Positions 8,909 through 17,208 of a stretch of 64,000 nt of DNA are shown piece after piece. Location of the stretch: the NCBI RefSeq assembly GCF_947039605.1, contig NZ_CAMQZG010000004.1, positions 36,061-100,060 of the forward strand, given 5' to 3'. The stretch comes from an uncultured Clostridium sp. GTDB lineage: Bacteria > Bacillota > Clostridia > Clostridiales > Clostridiaceae. Each line of letters opens with the position of its first letter. Position 1 is the first letter of the stretch. The position numbers and the translations under genes are program-made. The notes under the pieces were generated by a model. The model worked only from the letters and a program-made list of their open reading frames with translations, was not told where the DNA came from and made no database searches.

Positions 8909-9625
8909 GTGAGAGAAATTAACATACTTATTATAAACAACAAAACAATCCTAACTGATTCATTAGAATTATATTTAAAAGATGAAAATTTCAATGTTAT
9001 AAAAGCTACTACAAAAACAGAAGGGCTTTCACTATTCAAAAAACAAAATTTTAGACTACTTATATTAGTAGATGATTCACTTACTGGTTTAAGTAATATT
9101 GAGTTCTGTAATGAAATACGTGAAATTTCTGATGTACCATTAATAATAATTTCAAATGAAGATAATCTTGATGACAGGCTATTAGCATTTGAAGCTGGTG
9201 CAGATGATTATATATTTGAACCACATTACGCTGAGGAAATTTTAGCAAGAACTAAGGCTCTTTTAAAAAGAACAGAAAAATCTTATGAAAACTATTTAAG
9301 TTTCAATGGTGCTACTCTTATTTTAAACCCTGTTAATCATGAAGTTTCATTTTTTGGTGAAAAAATATTATTAACTGCAACAGAATATAAAATACTTTTA
9401 ACACTTACAAATGAACCTAAAAGAATCTTTCGTAGAGAACAATTAAATTATTTAATACATTCTGATGAAAGCAGATTTTCTAATAGAGTTATTGATACAC
9501 ATATTAAAAACCTTAGAAATAAGTTTTTAAAAAATTATGGAAATCCTAATTTTATAGTTACAGTATACGGACTTGGCTATAAATTTGAAGAATTCTCTCA
9601 AGCGAACTTAAATTTAGCTTCTTAA
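8909..9625 (+). CDS. orphan OmpR-family regulator with degenerate receiver
   Basis: The protein has 238 residues with a receiver fold (about 4-118) and a C-terminal winged helix (about 135-230, ending VTVYGLGYKFEEF). The phospho-acceptor Asp55 is kept. However, the acidic pair that binds magnesium is replaced by Asn10-Asn11, and the invariant Lys is Glu104 (YIFEPHY for the usual ITKPF). It therefore probably works without normal phosphorylation, as atypical receivers do. No kinase gene is adjacent. The GTG at 8909 overlaps the only ribosome binding site (GAGGTGAG); an ATT at 8918, 5 bases after that site, is a plausible true start. The following genes are PnuC transporters. Confidence 0.85.
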   Translation: MREINILIINNKTILTDSLELYLKDENFNVIKATTKTEGLSLFKKQNFRLLILVDDSLTGLSNIEFCNEIREISDVPLIIISNEDNLDDRLLAFEAGADDYIFEPHYAEEILARTKALLKRTEKSYENYLSFNGATLILNPVNHEVSFFGEKILLTATEYKILLTLTNEPKRIFRREQLNYLIHSDESRFSNRVIDTHIKNLRNKFLKNYGNPNFIVTVYGLGYKFEEFSQANLNLAS

Positions 9626-10037
9626 TTTTTTCAAAGCTTATCACATTCTAAATTTCAAAAGAAATCAGTTAAACAATGAACTGATTTCTTTCATACATTT
9701 TCACCTAATTTAAATTCTAAAAAATAGCCTCCTCTACAATAATCTCAAGAACTTTACTAAAGTCGTAAGATACTTGTATTTCCTTTCAAATATTTTGTTA
9801 TTTTTTTTCATATTTTTTTCTAAATCTTTCCTATCAAGCTAAAATTAACTTCTTTGTCATACTTTATTAATATATAAACATATGAGATTTCCTCACTTTT
9901 ACTGCATTTTCCGACATATTTTGTATTTTATATTGCAAAAAGGTTAAATTTAATTTACAATTAGAGAGTAATAACAAGTAAACATTTTCACAGAAAAAAC
10001 ACGAAAGATAAACCTTTTTCAGTGAGGGGGAGGCCAA
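9626..10037. other. leader region before the first PnuC gene
   Basis: After a terminator at about 9657-9691 there is no gene. AAAGGTT near 9940 can pair with AACCTTT near 10014 over a loop of about 65 bases, just before the strong ribosome binding site GAGGGGGAGG. It could be a structured leader. I could not match it to a known riboswitch consensus. Confidence 0.3.
9657..9691 (+). terminator. terminator after the orphan regulator
   Basis: AAAGAAATCAGTT pairs with AACTGATTTCTTT. The 3' arm ends in a short T run. Confidence 0.75.
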
Positions 10038-10856
10038 ATGAAATTTTTTAAAAACTTTTCAACGTTTCATAAGATATTTTTCTTAGTATTCTTTATATTT
10101 AACGTTGGATTATCAATTACTCATATTGTACAAGCTGAGGGTATGCATGAAGCATTTTCACCTTTAATGCTCATATCACTAGTTTCAGCACTTACAGGTA
10201 TTTTTGCCGCTATATATACTGCGAGGGGCCAGGTTGTTGCCTACATCTGGGGATTCTTCAATGTAATATCATATATATTCGTCTCAATATCTGGACATAT
10301 GTATGGAGAGGTTCTTTTATATGTTCTTTATATGTTACCAATGCAATTTGTCGGATTCTATGCATGGAGAAAAAGTGCAAAGCAATCATCTGAAGGCACT
10401 GTAGAAGCTAAAAGAATGACAAAAAAACATTGGATTATTTTCGGAGTATTCTTTGTAATATTCTGGGCTTCATATGGAACTCTTGTATATAACCTACCAG
10501 CAGTTTTTGATAATTTATTTGGAATAACAATCACTCATGATAAGGAATTCTTAATAGACTCACTTACAGCAACATTAACAGTTTGCGCTGTTGTGCTTGC
10601 TACAAACAGATTTATAGAACAATGGTATTTATGGATAATAGCAGATGCTATTGGTATACTTTTATACATATCAGCGCTTATTCACCATGGTGGATTCTCA
10701 ATATCTGCCTTATCTGGTGCAATGATGTGGTGTCAATTCACAATAAATTCAATCTATGGTTTCATAGTTTGGAGAAAACTTCAAAAGAAAAAAGATTCTG
10801 CAAAACTTGCAGAATCTTCTCAGATAGAAGGTCTGCCTAAGCTAGACCTAGCATAA
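10038..10856 (+). CDS. PnuC-family vitamin/nicotinamide riboside transporter
   Basis: This 272-residue protein has about eight hydrophobic helices. PnuC-family features are YTARGQVVAYIWGFFNVISY in the first half and NRFIEQWYLWIIADAIGILL in the second, both carrying the aromatic and Asn residues that line the ligand pocket. PnuC proteins take up nicotinamide riboside by facilitated diffusion with intracellular trapping; relatives carry thiamine or riboflavin. No NadR-like kinase or matching riboswitch is visible, so the substrate is open. The C-terminus has a charged tail rich in Lys and Ser. The start is an ATG after GAGGGGGAGG. A paralogue follows at 11312. Confidence 0.88.
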   Translation: MKFFKNFSTFHKIFFLVFFIFNVGLSITHIVQAEGMHEAFSPLMLISLVSALTGIFAAIYTARGQVVAYIWGFFNVISYIFVSISGHMYGEVLLYVLYMLPMQFVGFYAWRKSAKQSSEGTVEAKRMTKKHWIIFGVFFVIFWASYGTLVYNLPAVFDNLFGITITHDKEFLIDSLTATLTVCAVVLATNRFIEQWYLWIIADAIGILLYISALIHHGGFSISALSGAMMWCQFTINSIYGFIVWRKLQKKKDSAKLAESSQIEGLPKLDLA

Positions 10857-10932
10857 AATATAAATTAAATTAGTCAGAAAATTAGTTAGATTAGTTAAAA
10901 GTTAATTAGAAAATTAAATTAGTTAAAGATAT

Positions 10933-10968
10933 AAGAACTGCTCGATAATACATGAGCAGTTCTTTTCT
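10933..10968 (+). terminator. terminator after the first PnuC gene
   Basis: AAGAACTGCTC pairs with GAGCAGTTCTT over a 10-base loop, followed by TTCTTG. It is preceded by a low-complexity stretch (10866-10926) with several TTAGTTA-like repeats. Confidence 0.8.
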
Positions 10969-11311
10969 TGTTGACAAGCATTGTATTACCTACTATAATT
11001 TTTTCTTAACCGCATTTTAAACGATACCTTCTAATAGATAAATCTATCTACTCCCCCCCTCACAAAAAATATTTTTCCTAATATAAGCATAAAATTTACT
11101 TTTTATTTCATTTTTATGAAATCAATCCATGTGAAATAGATAACAGTAAAGGTTTAACTTTTAAGTATTTCGTAAAAATTAATTATTTTATTAAATTTTA
11201 TTGAAATAGTTGTGAATTCATTGTAAACTCATAGATAATTTGATGATGTGTTAATTAAAATTCACTTACATCTTACAAATGATAAACATATACGAGGGGA
11301 GCTTTTTTTTT
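10969..11311. other. intergenic leader before the second PnuC gene
   Basis: No gene is seen. GTGAATT (about 11212) and AATTCAC (about 11260) form a 7-bp inverted repeat about 40 bases apart, upstream of the ribosome binding site. A promoter is expected here because a terminator ends the previous unit. Confidence 0.3.
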
Positions 11312-12070
11312 ATGCACTTTTTTAAAACATTTTCACCATTCCACAAAATTTACTTTATATTTTTCTTAGTAATAAATCTTGTGGTATTCGTTAGTCCATT
11401 AGCCACTGGAGGTAGTATTCATAGTTTAATATCTTTTGATGCACTTATACCTTTAGTATCTACTATTGCAGGACTATTCGCAGCAATATATACAGCAAGG
11501 GGTCAAAAGTGGGCTTATACATGGGGATTTATTAACGTAATCGCTTATATATTTGTAGCACTTTCAAGACACCTATATGGAGAAGTTTCTCTTTACTTAA
11601 TTTATATGTTACCTATGCAAGTTGTAGGATTCTACTCATGGAGCAAAAACTCTACTGGGGAAACAGTACAAGCTAAAACTATGAAAAAGAAGCATTGGTT
11701 TATATTCCTTGCATTCTTTATAATATTCTGGACAGTATATGCTACATATGTAAATCACTTACCAGATATTTTTAAATCATTATTTGATGTAACAATCAAA
11801 CATGATAAACAATTTATGATAGATTCATTAACTGCTACATTAACAGTTTCTGCTGTTGTACTTGCTACAAACAGATTTGTTGAGCAATGGTATTTATGGA
11901 TTGTATCAGATTCAATTGGAATAGTATTATTCATAGTTTCAATAGTTGAATCAGGAAGTATTACTGCTAGTGCTATATCCGGTGCTTTAATGTGGATTCA
12001 GTTCACATCAAATGCTATCTATGGATATATGTGTTGGAGAAAAATACAAGCTAACTCAGCTGTAAAATAA
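11312..12070 (+). CDS. PnuC-family vitamin transporter, tandem paralogue
   Basis: The protein has 252 residues from the chosen start and is clearly homologous along its length to the preceding gene. Shared blocks include YTARGQ, WGFINVIAYIFVALSRHLYGEV and NRFVEQWYLWIVSDSIGIV. It is a membrane transporter of the PnuC family. The longer frame beginning at 11279 is rejected: GAGGGGAG lies within it, and the ATG at 11312 aligns with the first residues of the paralogue (MKFFKNFSTFHK against MHFFKTFSPFHK). Each copy has its own terminator, so the two may be expressed separately and may differ in substrate. Confidence 0.88.
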   Translation: MHFFKTFSPFHKIYFIFFLVINLVVFVSPLATGGSIHSLISFDALIPLVSTIAGLFAAIYTARGQKWAYTWGFINVIAYIFVALSRHLYGEVSLYLIYMLPMQVVGFYSWSKNSTGETVQAKTMKKKHWFIFLAFFIIFWTVYATYVNHLPDIFKSLFDVTIKHDKQFMIDSLTATLTVSAVVLATNRFVEQWYLWIVSDSIGIVLFIVSIVESGSITASAISGALMWIQFTSNAIYGYMCWRKIQANSAVK

Positions 12071-12079
12071 ATTAACACA

Positions 12080-12113
12080 AAAAGACTATCCTTTAATTTG
12101 GATAGTCTTTTTA
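12080..12113. terminator. terminator after the second PnuC gene
   Basis: AAAGACTATCC pairs with GGATAGTCTTTTT over an 8-base loop. It lies between convergent genes and may serve both. Confidence 0.8.
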
Positions 12114-12149
12114 ATATATAAAAACGATTCACTCTAAAGTGTATCTATG

Positions 12150-12512
12150 TTAATGCACTGTATTTTGTGTTCTAATTTCCCAATCTTTAGGTTGTACTAC
12201 TTCCCAATATGTAACTACATATTCCTTGATTGAATTCTTTTCTTTCACACAATAAACATCAATAATTTGAGATCTGTTAAATACAAGTCTGTTTAGCCAT
12301 TTTTCAACGTCTAGCGAATCTACTATTTTAACCCCATCTTCTGTTATATCTCTTACCCTCATTAAGGTTTTATACATACCTGGATTTCTTATTTCATCTA
12401 TTGTTGCTTTTCTTAGGAATTTTTTTAATCTTTTTCTTCTTTCTTCATCTTGTAATCTTGTTTCTTCACTCACCTGATTTGCATCATTTGACTTAAATAT
12501 ACTTTTTAACAT
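12150..12512 (-). CDS. hypothetical protein, 120 aa
   Basis: I do not recognise the family. The protein is soluble and charged, with a basic helical segment (EERRKRLKKFLRKATIDEI, about 24-42), followed by a mixed domain ending YVVTYWEVVQPKDWEIRTQ. There is no signal peptide or membrane helix. The start is an ATG with AGGAGG upstream, so expression is likely. It is convergent with the PnuC gene, and its 5' side faces a long AT-rich spacer before the 303-bp element. Confidence 0.7.
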   Translation of the reverse strand: MLKSIFKSNDANQVSEETRLQDEERRKRLKKFLRKATIDEIRNPGMYKTLMRVRDITEDGVKIVDSLDVEKWLNRLVFNRSQIIDVYCVKEKNSIKEYVVTYWEVVQPKDWEIRTQNTVH

Positions 12513-12776
12513 AATTCCTCCTATTACCTGTTTATTCTGCTATTTGTATTATATCTCATTTATAGTTTTTTTAATATTTTTAAATTGCTTGTACTAATAA
12601 ATTTTAGCATATTAGAAACCACTTTAAATTTCAAATTTATTAATTTTTTCACAAACTTTTATATATTTTATGTTTTTTAATAAAAAAAGTTGTTTATAAA
12701 AAACTAAATATGTTTTTAATAAACAACTTTATAAATTTATCCACTTTAATATATGAATATGATTATAATATTTCAA

Positions 12777-12955
12777 ATAGTGAAATACCCACCACTTAGC
12801 CTAAAGACTTGAAGACGGGGCTTCGTATAATCCTGTCTAACCATATAGGTAATTATTTTACAGACTATCAGTTTCCAACGCTATGGGTTTTTTTAGGAGA
12901 ACCCTTTCCGTATTTCCTACGGTACTGCAAGCTTAAGACTTGCTTTTGGAAACCT
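12777..12955 (-). ncRNA. candidate structured RNA in element copy 1
   Basis: This is the counterpart of the RNA candidate in copy 2 (40508-40686). The closing stem GTTTCCAA/TTGGAAAC and its three internal hairpins are all kept. The three differences between the copies fall outside this four-way-junction core. Confidence 0.4.
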
Positions 12956-13079
12956 ATAATTATATTATATCCAAGCTTGAATTATTAATACATGGGAATT
13001 ATTTACGTTTAGCTAAAGCTACATCGATTCATCTCACCACCTGTAGAGGTTGGAGAATTCTCTCAAATTTTAGTTAAAA
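12777..13079 (-). mobile_element. 303-bp non-autonomous IS200/IS605-like element, copy 1
   Basis: It matches copy 2 (40384-40686) read on the opposite strand over exactly 303 bases, with three mismatches by my alignment and no indels. It contains no protein-coding frame. In its own direction (minus strand) it begins with the TTTTAAC motif, then TTTGAGAGAATTCTCC with a GAGAATTCTC palindrome. The core can form a multi-hairpin RNA fold, and it ends in GGTGGGTATTTCAC. The subterminal hairpins, the single-copy target motif at the left end, the lack of target duplication and the end resemblance fit IS200/IS605-type elements that need a transposase in trans. It sits directly at the stop codon of the gene at 13074-13499. 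Confidence 0.65.
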
Positions 13080-13499
13080 TAGATTAAATTTGATAAAAAG
13101 AATTATTATAGCAATAACAAATATAGCTAGTATACCCATACCAACATAAAACATATTATTTCTTTTCTTTAAATCCTTTTTCACTTCATTGCTTAAAAGA
13201 TAATTCTTAAAATCTTGTAATTCTTTAATTTGTCTAACTGGTAAAACATCATAAGTAATTTTAGTTCCTTTTGAAATATCTAATCTATATCTATTACCAG
13301 ATTTTTTTGCAATTACTTTATAATTACCATTATGTAAGTCTTCAATCTTTTTAGCATTAAAAGTCGGTGATATAAAATTAGAAATTTTTATATTATAATC
13401 ATATAATTCTTTTGGACTTTTTGCTTTTTTATGAAGATTGTTAAAATATGTTAAAGTTTCATTTAATGATACTGGTGTCCATTGAATGTAATTAGCCAT
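13074..13499 (-). CDS. hypothetical tail-anchored protein, 141 aa
   Basis: The family is not recognised. A soluble N-terminal region (about 1-110) contains SPKELYDYNIKISNFISPTF and a YKVIAKKSGNRYRLDI segment that looks beta-rich. A single C-terminal membrane helix (about 117-138) follows a KKDLKKRNN stop-transfer-like segment, so it is probably anchored by its tail and faces the cytoplasm. I placed the start at the ATG at 13499, with GGGAG upstream; a TTG six codons earlier lies within that site. The stop codon lies inside the TTTTAAC motif at which the 303-bp element begins. Confidence 0.7.
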   Translation of the reverse strand: MANYIQWTPVSLNETLTYFNNLHKKAKSPKELYDYNIKISNFISPTFNAKKIEDLHNGNYKVIAKKSGNRYRLDISKGTKITYDVLPVRQIKELQDFKNYLLSNEVKKDLKKRNNMFYVGMGILAIFVIAIIILFIKFNLF

Positions 13500-13743
13500 T
13501 CTACTCTCATCTCCCAATTGTATAAAATATTGCTACAACCAATTATAGTAGCATTTATATTATACTCAATTTTTATTTATTTGGAAAATTAGTTTAATAC
13601 CTTTAACCATACTCATTCAAAATTCTAATTAAACCCACCCTTCAAAAAAAGTTAAAATATGATATATTAGATACAAAGATATACTATAAAAACTAAAGAA
13701 ATTTAAGTGATTTTAATTACTTAGATTAATAAGGGAGATTATT

Positions 13744-14040
13744 ATGAATAATGAATTTAAAAATTGGATTCAAGCAACAAAAAAAGATGAAGAAAGTATT
13801 AAAACTACTAAAACATTTTTAAAGTTAGTTTTACTTTCTACAGATAATACTATGATAGAACATCAAAGTGAAGCACAGCTTATTCTAGATTACCTAGACT
13901 CTGATGAGTTAGAGGTTCCAAGAAGAGTTGAAATGTCAGTTGCTAATATTTTAAAAATGCTCTCTGGCGGTGTAGATGCTAATAAAAATTTTGAAATTTC
14001 TAATCTTAGAAAATCATTTAATGAGCGAAATTCTAACTAA
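13744..14040 (+). CDS. hypothetical protein, 98 aa
   Basis: The family is not recognised. It is small, soluble and mostly helical, with MNNEFKNWIQATKKDEESIK at the start and DYLDSDELEVPRRVEMSVAN in the middle. There are no Cys residues, no membrane helix and no signal peptide. The start is an ATG after AAGGGAGAT, and a strong hairpin terminator follows, so it is likely a real monocistronic gene. Confidence 0.7.
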   Translation: MNNEFKNWIQATKKDEESIKTTKTFLKLVLLSTDNTMIEHQSEAQLILDYLDSDELEVPRRVEMSVANILKMLSGGVDANKNFEISNLRKSFNERNSN

Positions 14041-14044
14041 ATAA

Positions 14045-14083
14045 AAAATGAGATATTCTATTATTAGAATATCTCATTTTTTT
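14045..14083. terminator. bidirectional terminator
   Basis: AAAATGAGATATTCTA pairs with TAGAATATCTCATTTT over a 4-base loop, with T runs on both sides. It separates the convergent genes at 13744 and 14082. Confidence 0.9.
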
Positions 14084-15992
14084 ATAGTACTATTTCATTT
14101 TTAGCAATTCTTGTATTTGTAAGTGATTCTATAACTTCTGCTAATGATACATATAATGCACTTTTCTCATTAACTACAAAATCATCACTAATTCTTTCTA
14201 CAATACTAGATTCATATCTTGTATCAAACTTACTATAAACTTCCCTTAATTTTTTCTCTACGCTCTTTAAATCTGCAGGGTCTTTTAGCTTGTTCAATCT
14301 TTGTAAACTAGAGTAAATTCCTATCATTACATTTCTTGAACTCTCTATATATTTTTCTATATCTGAATTTTTAAGAATTGTATTATTTATTATAATTTTA
14401 CTCTCTATAGATTTGGTAAATATCATTGATGCTCTTAGTCTTACTATTGTACTTTTTAGATCTTCTGTTTCTATTAATTCTCTAGCATTTGCATCAACAA
14501 TTCTGTAATACTTATCTATTAAACTTTTAGTTTCTCTTCTAATATCATAATGTAAAATAATTTTACTTCCTATTATAGCTACTATAAATCCTATAATTGT
14601 ATACATTACTCTATCTGCTGTTATAATCATAGTGTCAAATCCTGCTTTTACAGTAAGTTCCACAATGCTTAGTGCAAATATAGTAGTTCCTATACCTTTA
14701 TTAATAGGAGTTTCAGCTGCTATGAACATATAAAATCCTATTCCAAGAATACCTATTCTTATGGCCATATTCTGAATTAGCGTAAAGATTACAAATACAA
14801 CTAAAGCTCCTATAACCGTACCCATAATTCTATTTTTCCCCATTTTTTCTGTTGTTGTATCATATGGTTGGCAAACTGCCATAAGAGTAAATAAAATCCA
14901 TTTTCCATACTCAAGATTAAGTCCTGTTACAACAAAATATGTAGCTGATATTAATATTGCCATTCTAACTGCAAATGTAAATCTAAGTGAATCTCTATTG
15001 AAACTGTATTTTAATAATTTTATGAAAGTTGGTCTTTCTCTTAAAATCTTACTATCCTCAGTTTCAAACTTTCTGTTTTTAACAAGTTCAAACAATCCCT
15101 TCATAGTCTCTGAAATAGTATATACATGATAATTATTTATTTTATCTTTTGAGTTTTCTAAGTATTGATTTAATCTCTCTTCAACATCTTTAATAGTTGC
15201 ATTATGTGTTATGGTTTTTATTATTTCATTAATGACAAGTCTTAAACTAACAAATACGACACCATAACTTTCATCTTTTAAATAAAGATTTTTAAGTTCT
15301 AATATTTCTTTTTGAAGTTTTTCTAAATTAGCCATTGTTATGCTTTCTCTATTCTCACTTGCTGTAAAGTAAAAGTTATTTTGTCTTCTTTCTAATAAAT
15401 TGGAATTCCAAAACTTCATTGAATCATAAAATTTTTCTTCCTCTTCTTTTGAATCCTTATTATTTATAATATTAGAAAGTTCTTTATCTAGAACTCTAAG
15501 GCTTCGCAGTAGATTTGGTCTTTTATTAGTTTTAAGTTTCTTCTTTCTCATAATAACTTGAACCACGACTACTAATATACTTGCAAAAATAAGTGCAATT
15601 GATCTTGGTATAATCTCATGTCTATCAGTTTTTAAAATTAATAACATTAAATATGTAAGTAAAAATGAATAATACATTGGTACTTTTAAGTTAAATACAT
15701 TAAAGTATATTATCACAAATACCCATATTAGATTGATAATAACCCCAACAAAAAGATTTAATGTCGCAAGATAGGCACAAATAACTGAACCTACTCCAAG
15801 TATCGAAAGCTTTGCTATGTTTCTATATGGATTTCCTGTTAAGTCTTTTCCAAGTAGCATTAAAATAAATAATACAATAAGTAATCCCATAATATTATTA
15901 TTTTCCCCTAACACAAGTCCAGATAAATACATAAATATAGCAACAACTGTAAATACTACTAAAGCTTTTATAATACTAGCTTTATTTATCAT
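14082..15992 (-). CDS. FUSC-family (aromatic acid exporter-like) membrane protein
   Basis: The protein has 636 residues in the duplicated layout of the FUSC/YccS-like family: a block of about six helices (about 5-150), a cytoplasmic helical region (about 150-325), a second block of helices (about 335-480) and a cytoplasmic C-terminal helical region. The second block contains YGKWILFTLMAVCQPYDTTTEKMGKNRIMGTVIGAL, the signature region of fusaric-acid-resistance-like proteins. Relatives export aromatic acids; the substrate here is unknown. The start is an ATG with AGGGGA upstream. It is monocistronic by its spacing. Confidence 0.85.
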   Translation of the reverse strand: MINKASIIKALVVFTVVAIFMYLSGLVLGENNNIMGLLIVLFILMLLGKDLTGNPYRNIAKLSILGVGSVICAYLATLNLFVGVIINLIWVFVIIYFNVFNLKVPMYYSFLLTYLMLLILKTDRHEIIPRSIALIFASILVVVVQVIMRKKKLKTNKRPNLLRSLRVLDKELSNIINNKDSKEEEEKFYDSMKFWNSNLLERRQNNFYFTASENRESITMANLEKLQKEILELKNLYLKDESYGVVFVSLRLVINEIIKTITHNATIKDVEERLNQYLENSKDKINNYHVYTISETMKGLFELVKNRKFETEDSKILRERPTFIKLLKYSFNRDSLRFTFAVRMAILISATYFVVTGLNLEYGKWILFTLMAVCQPYDTTTEKMGKNRIMGTVIGALVVFVIFTLIQNMAIRIGILGIGFYMFIAAETPINKGIGTTIFALSIVELTVKAGFDTMIITADRVMYTIIGFIVAIIGSKIILHYDIRRETKSLIDKYYRIVDANARELIETEDLKSTIVRLRASMIFTKSIESKIIINNTILKNSDIEKYIESSRNVMIGIYSSLQRLNKLKDPADLKSVEKKLREVYSKFDTRYESSIVERISDDFVVNEKSALYVSLAEVIESLTNTRIAKNEIVL

Positions 15993-16152
15993 ATAAATTC
16001 CCCTTTTCTTCTTTTGTTTATTTTCCTAGTAAATTATTTATTTGTATTTACTAATAAATCTATCCATTATATTATAATACACTCTCTACTATTATAAATA
16101 AAGTTTCCCTACAAATCTATTTCCTACTATTTTACTCTGAATGTATTTTTTT

Positions 16153-16181
16153 TGACTATTTTATTTATCATTTTTGTAATG
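16153..16181 (+). promoter_or_regulatory. possible promoter of the heme oxygenase gene
   Basis: TTGACT (16153-16158) and TGTAAT (16176-16181) are separated by 17 bases. The -10 element overlaps the start of the Fur-box-like palindrome, a layout that suits repression. Confidence 0.45.
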
Positions 16182-16197
16182 ATACTATTTATCATTA
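16178..16197. promoter_or_regulatory. Fur-box-like operator upstream of heme oxygenase
   Basis: TGATACTATTTATCA (16180-16194) matches the 7-1-7 Fur consensus TGATAATNATTATCA at 12 of 14 defined positions. The flanks extend the inverted repeat outwards (TAATGAT...ATCATTA). It lies about 100 bases before the gene. Iron-dependent repression is inferred. Confidence 0.6.
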
Positions 16198-16292
16198 AGG
16201 TTATACTATTAGTATATTAATAGTTAGCACGCTATCTATTTTAATTAAAGGACTATCAATTAAATATAAAAATAATTTACGAGGTGACAATT

Positions 16293-17069
16293 ATGATGAA
16301 TAATAAAAATTTTGCAATGACAATGAGAACATCAAACAAAAACTTACATACAGCTGCTGAAAAAACAGGCTACAATGCTAGATTAGTTGAAGGAAAAGCT
16401 ACTAGAGAGAGTTATGCTGAATACTTATTCAACTTAAAGGTTGCTTACGAAGCATTAGAAAGAAATTTAGATAAATATAGTGATGTTGAAGCTTTAAAGC
16501 CATTCGTTACTAAAGACTTATATAGAACTTCACAAATAGCAAAAGATTTAAAAGTTTTAGCTGGAGATAAAGAATTTGAAGCTCTACCATCAGCAAAAGC
16601 TTACGCTGCTAGAATAGATGAACTTGGTGCTAAAGAGCCTATGCTTTTAGTTGCACATGCTTATACAAGATTCCTTGCTGATTTATTTGGAGGAAGAACA
16701 ATTTTTAAAATAGTTAAAGAAAGTTATAAAATAGAAGATGAAGCACTTAACTACTTCATGTTCCCAGAAATTGAAGATTCAAAAATGAGAGCTATGGCTT
16801 ATATCGGAAACTTAGCAAAAATGGACTTATCAGAAGAAGTCCAAGCTTTATTCTTAAATGAAATTGCTAATGCTTACCTTTATAACATAGGTATTTCAAC
16901 AGAATTAGAAGCTAAACTATTTATGGAAGACCCACATGCTGCACAAGGTGGACATGGTCACACAGGTCATGGTCACAAAATGCCAGAAGGTCACCCAGAA
17001 ATTAAACCTGGAATGAAAATGCCTGAAGGTCACCCACATATTGGTGGACACCCTCACATGGGAAAATAA
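16293..17069 (+). CDS. heme oxygenase (HemT/HmuO-like) with His-rich tail
   Basis: The protein has 258 residues. Heme oxygenases open heme to biliverdin, iron and CO in the cytoplasm. The proximal ligand is His19 in LHTAAEKTGYNARLVEGKAT. The distal helix reads HAYTRFLADLFGGRTIFKI, matching the family's YTRYLGDLSGGQ with Ser replaced by Phe. After the catalytic domain (to about 208) comes a tail of about 45 residues rich in His, Gly and Met, with GHGHTGHGHK and two MPEGHP repeats, which may bind iron or another metal. Anaerobic clostridia such as C. tetani carry related enzymes. I placed the start at the first ATG after GAGGTG; a GTG upstream lies in that site. The Fur-like operator suggests use for iron acquisition. 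Confidence 0.88.
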   Translation: MMNNKNFAMTMRTSNKNLHTAAEKTGYNARLVEGKATRESYAEYLFNLKVAYEALERNLDKYSDVEALKPFVTKDLYRTSQIAKDLKVLAGDKEFEALPSAKAYAARIDELGAKEPMLLVAHAYTRFLADLFGGRTIFKIVKESYKIEDEALNYFMFPEIEDSKMRAMAYIGNLAKMDLSEEVQALFLNEIANAYLYNIGISTELEAKLFMEDPHAAQGGHGHTGHGHKMPEGHPEIKPGMKMPEGHPHIGGHPHMGK

Positions 17070-17080
17070 TTTATTTACTC

Positions 17081-17114
17081 TAAAGAACGCCTTTTATAGG
17101 CGTTCTTTTTTATT
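17081..17114 (+). terminator. terminator after heme oxygenase
   Basis: AAAGAACGCC pairs with GGCGTTCTTT over a 7-base loop, followed by a T run. Confidence 0.85.
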
Positions 17115-17208
17115 TAATATTTGTAAGCATTTTATTAAATCTCGCCTAATTAATATACATATTTTTTCAAAAAATGTATTATTAAACTAATAACTTAAGG
17201 GGGATTTT

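Noticed and set aside
9900..10037. NAD-II, TPP or preQ1 riboswitch before the PnuC genes
   Set aside because: No match to the TPP CTGAGA and ACC motifs or to the other consensus sequences I know. Only a weak inverted repeat is present.
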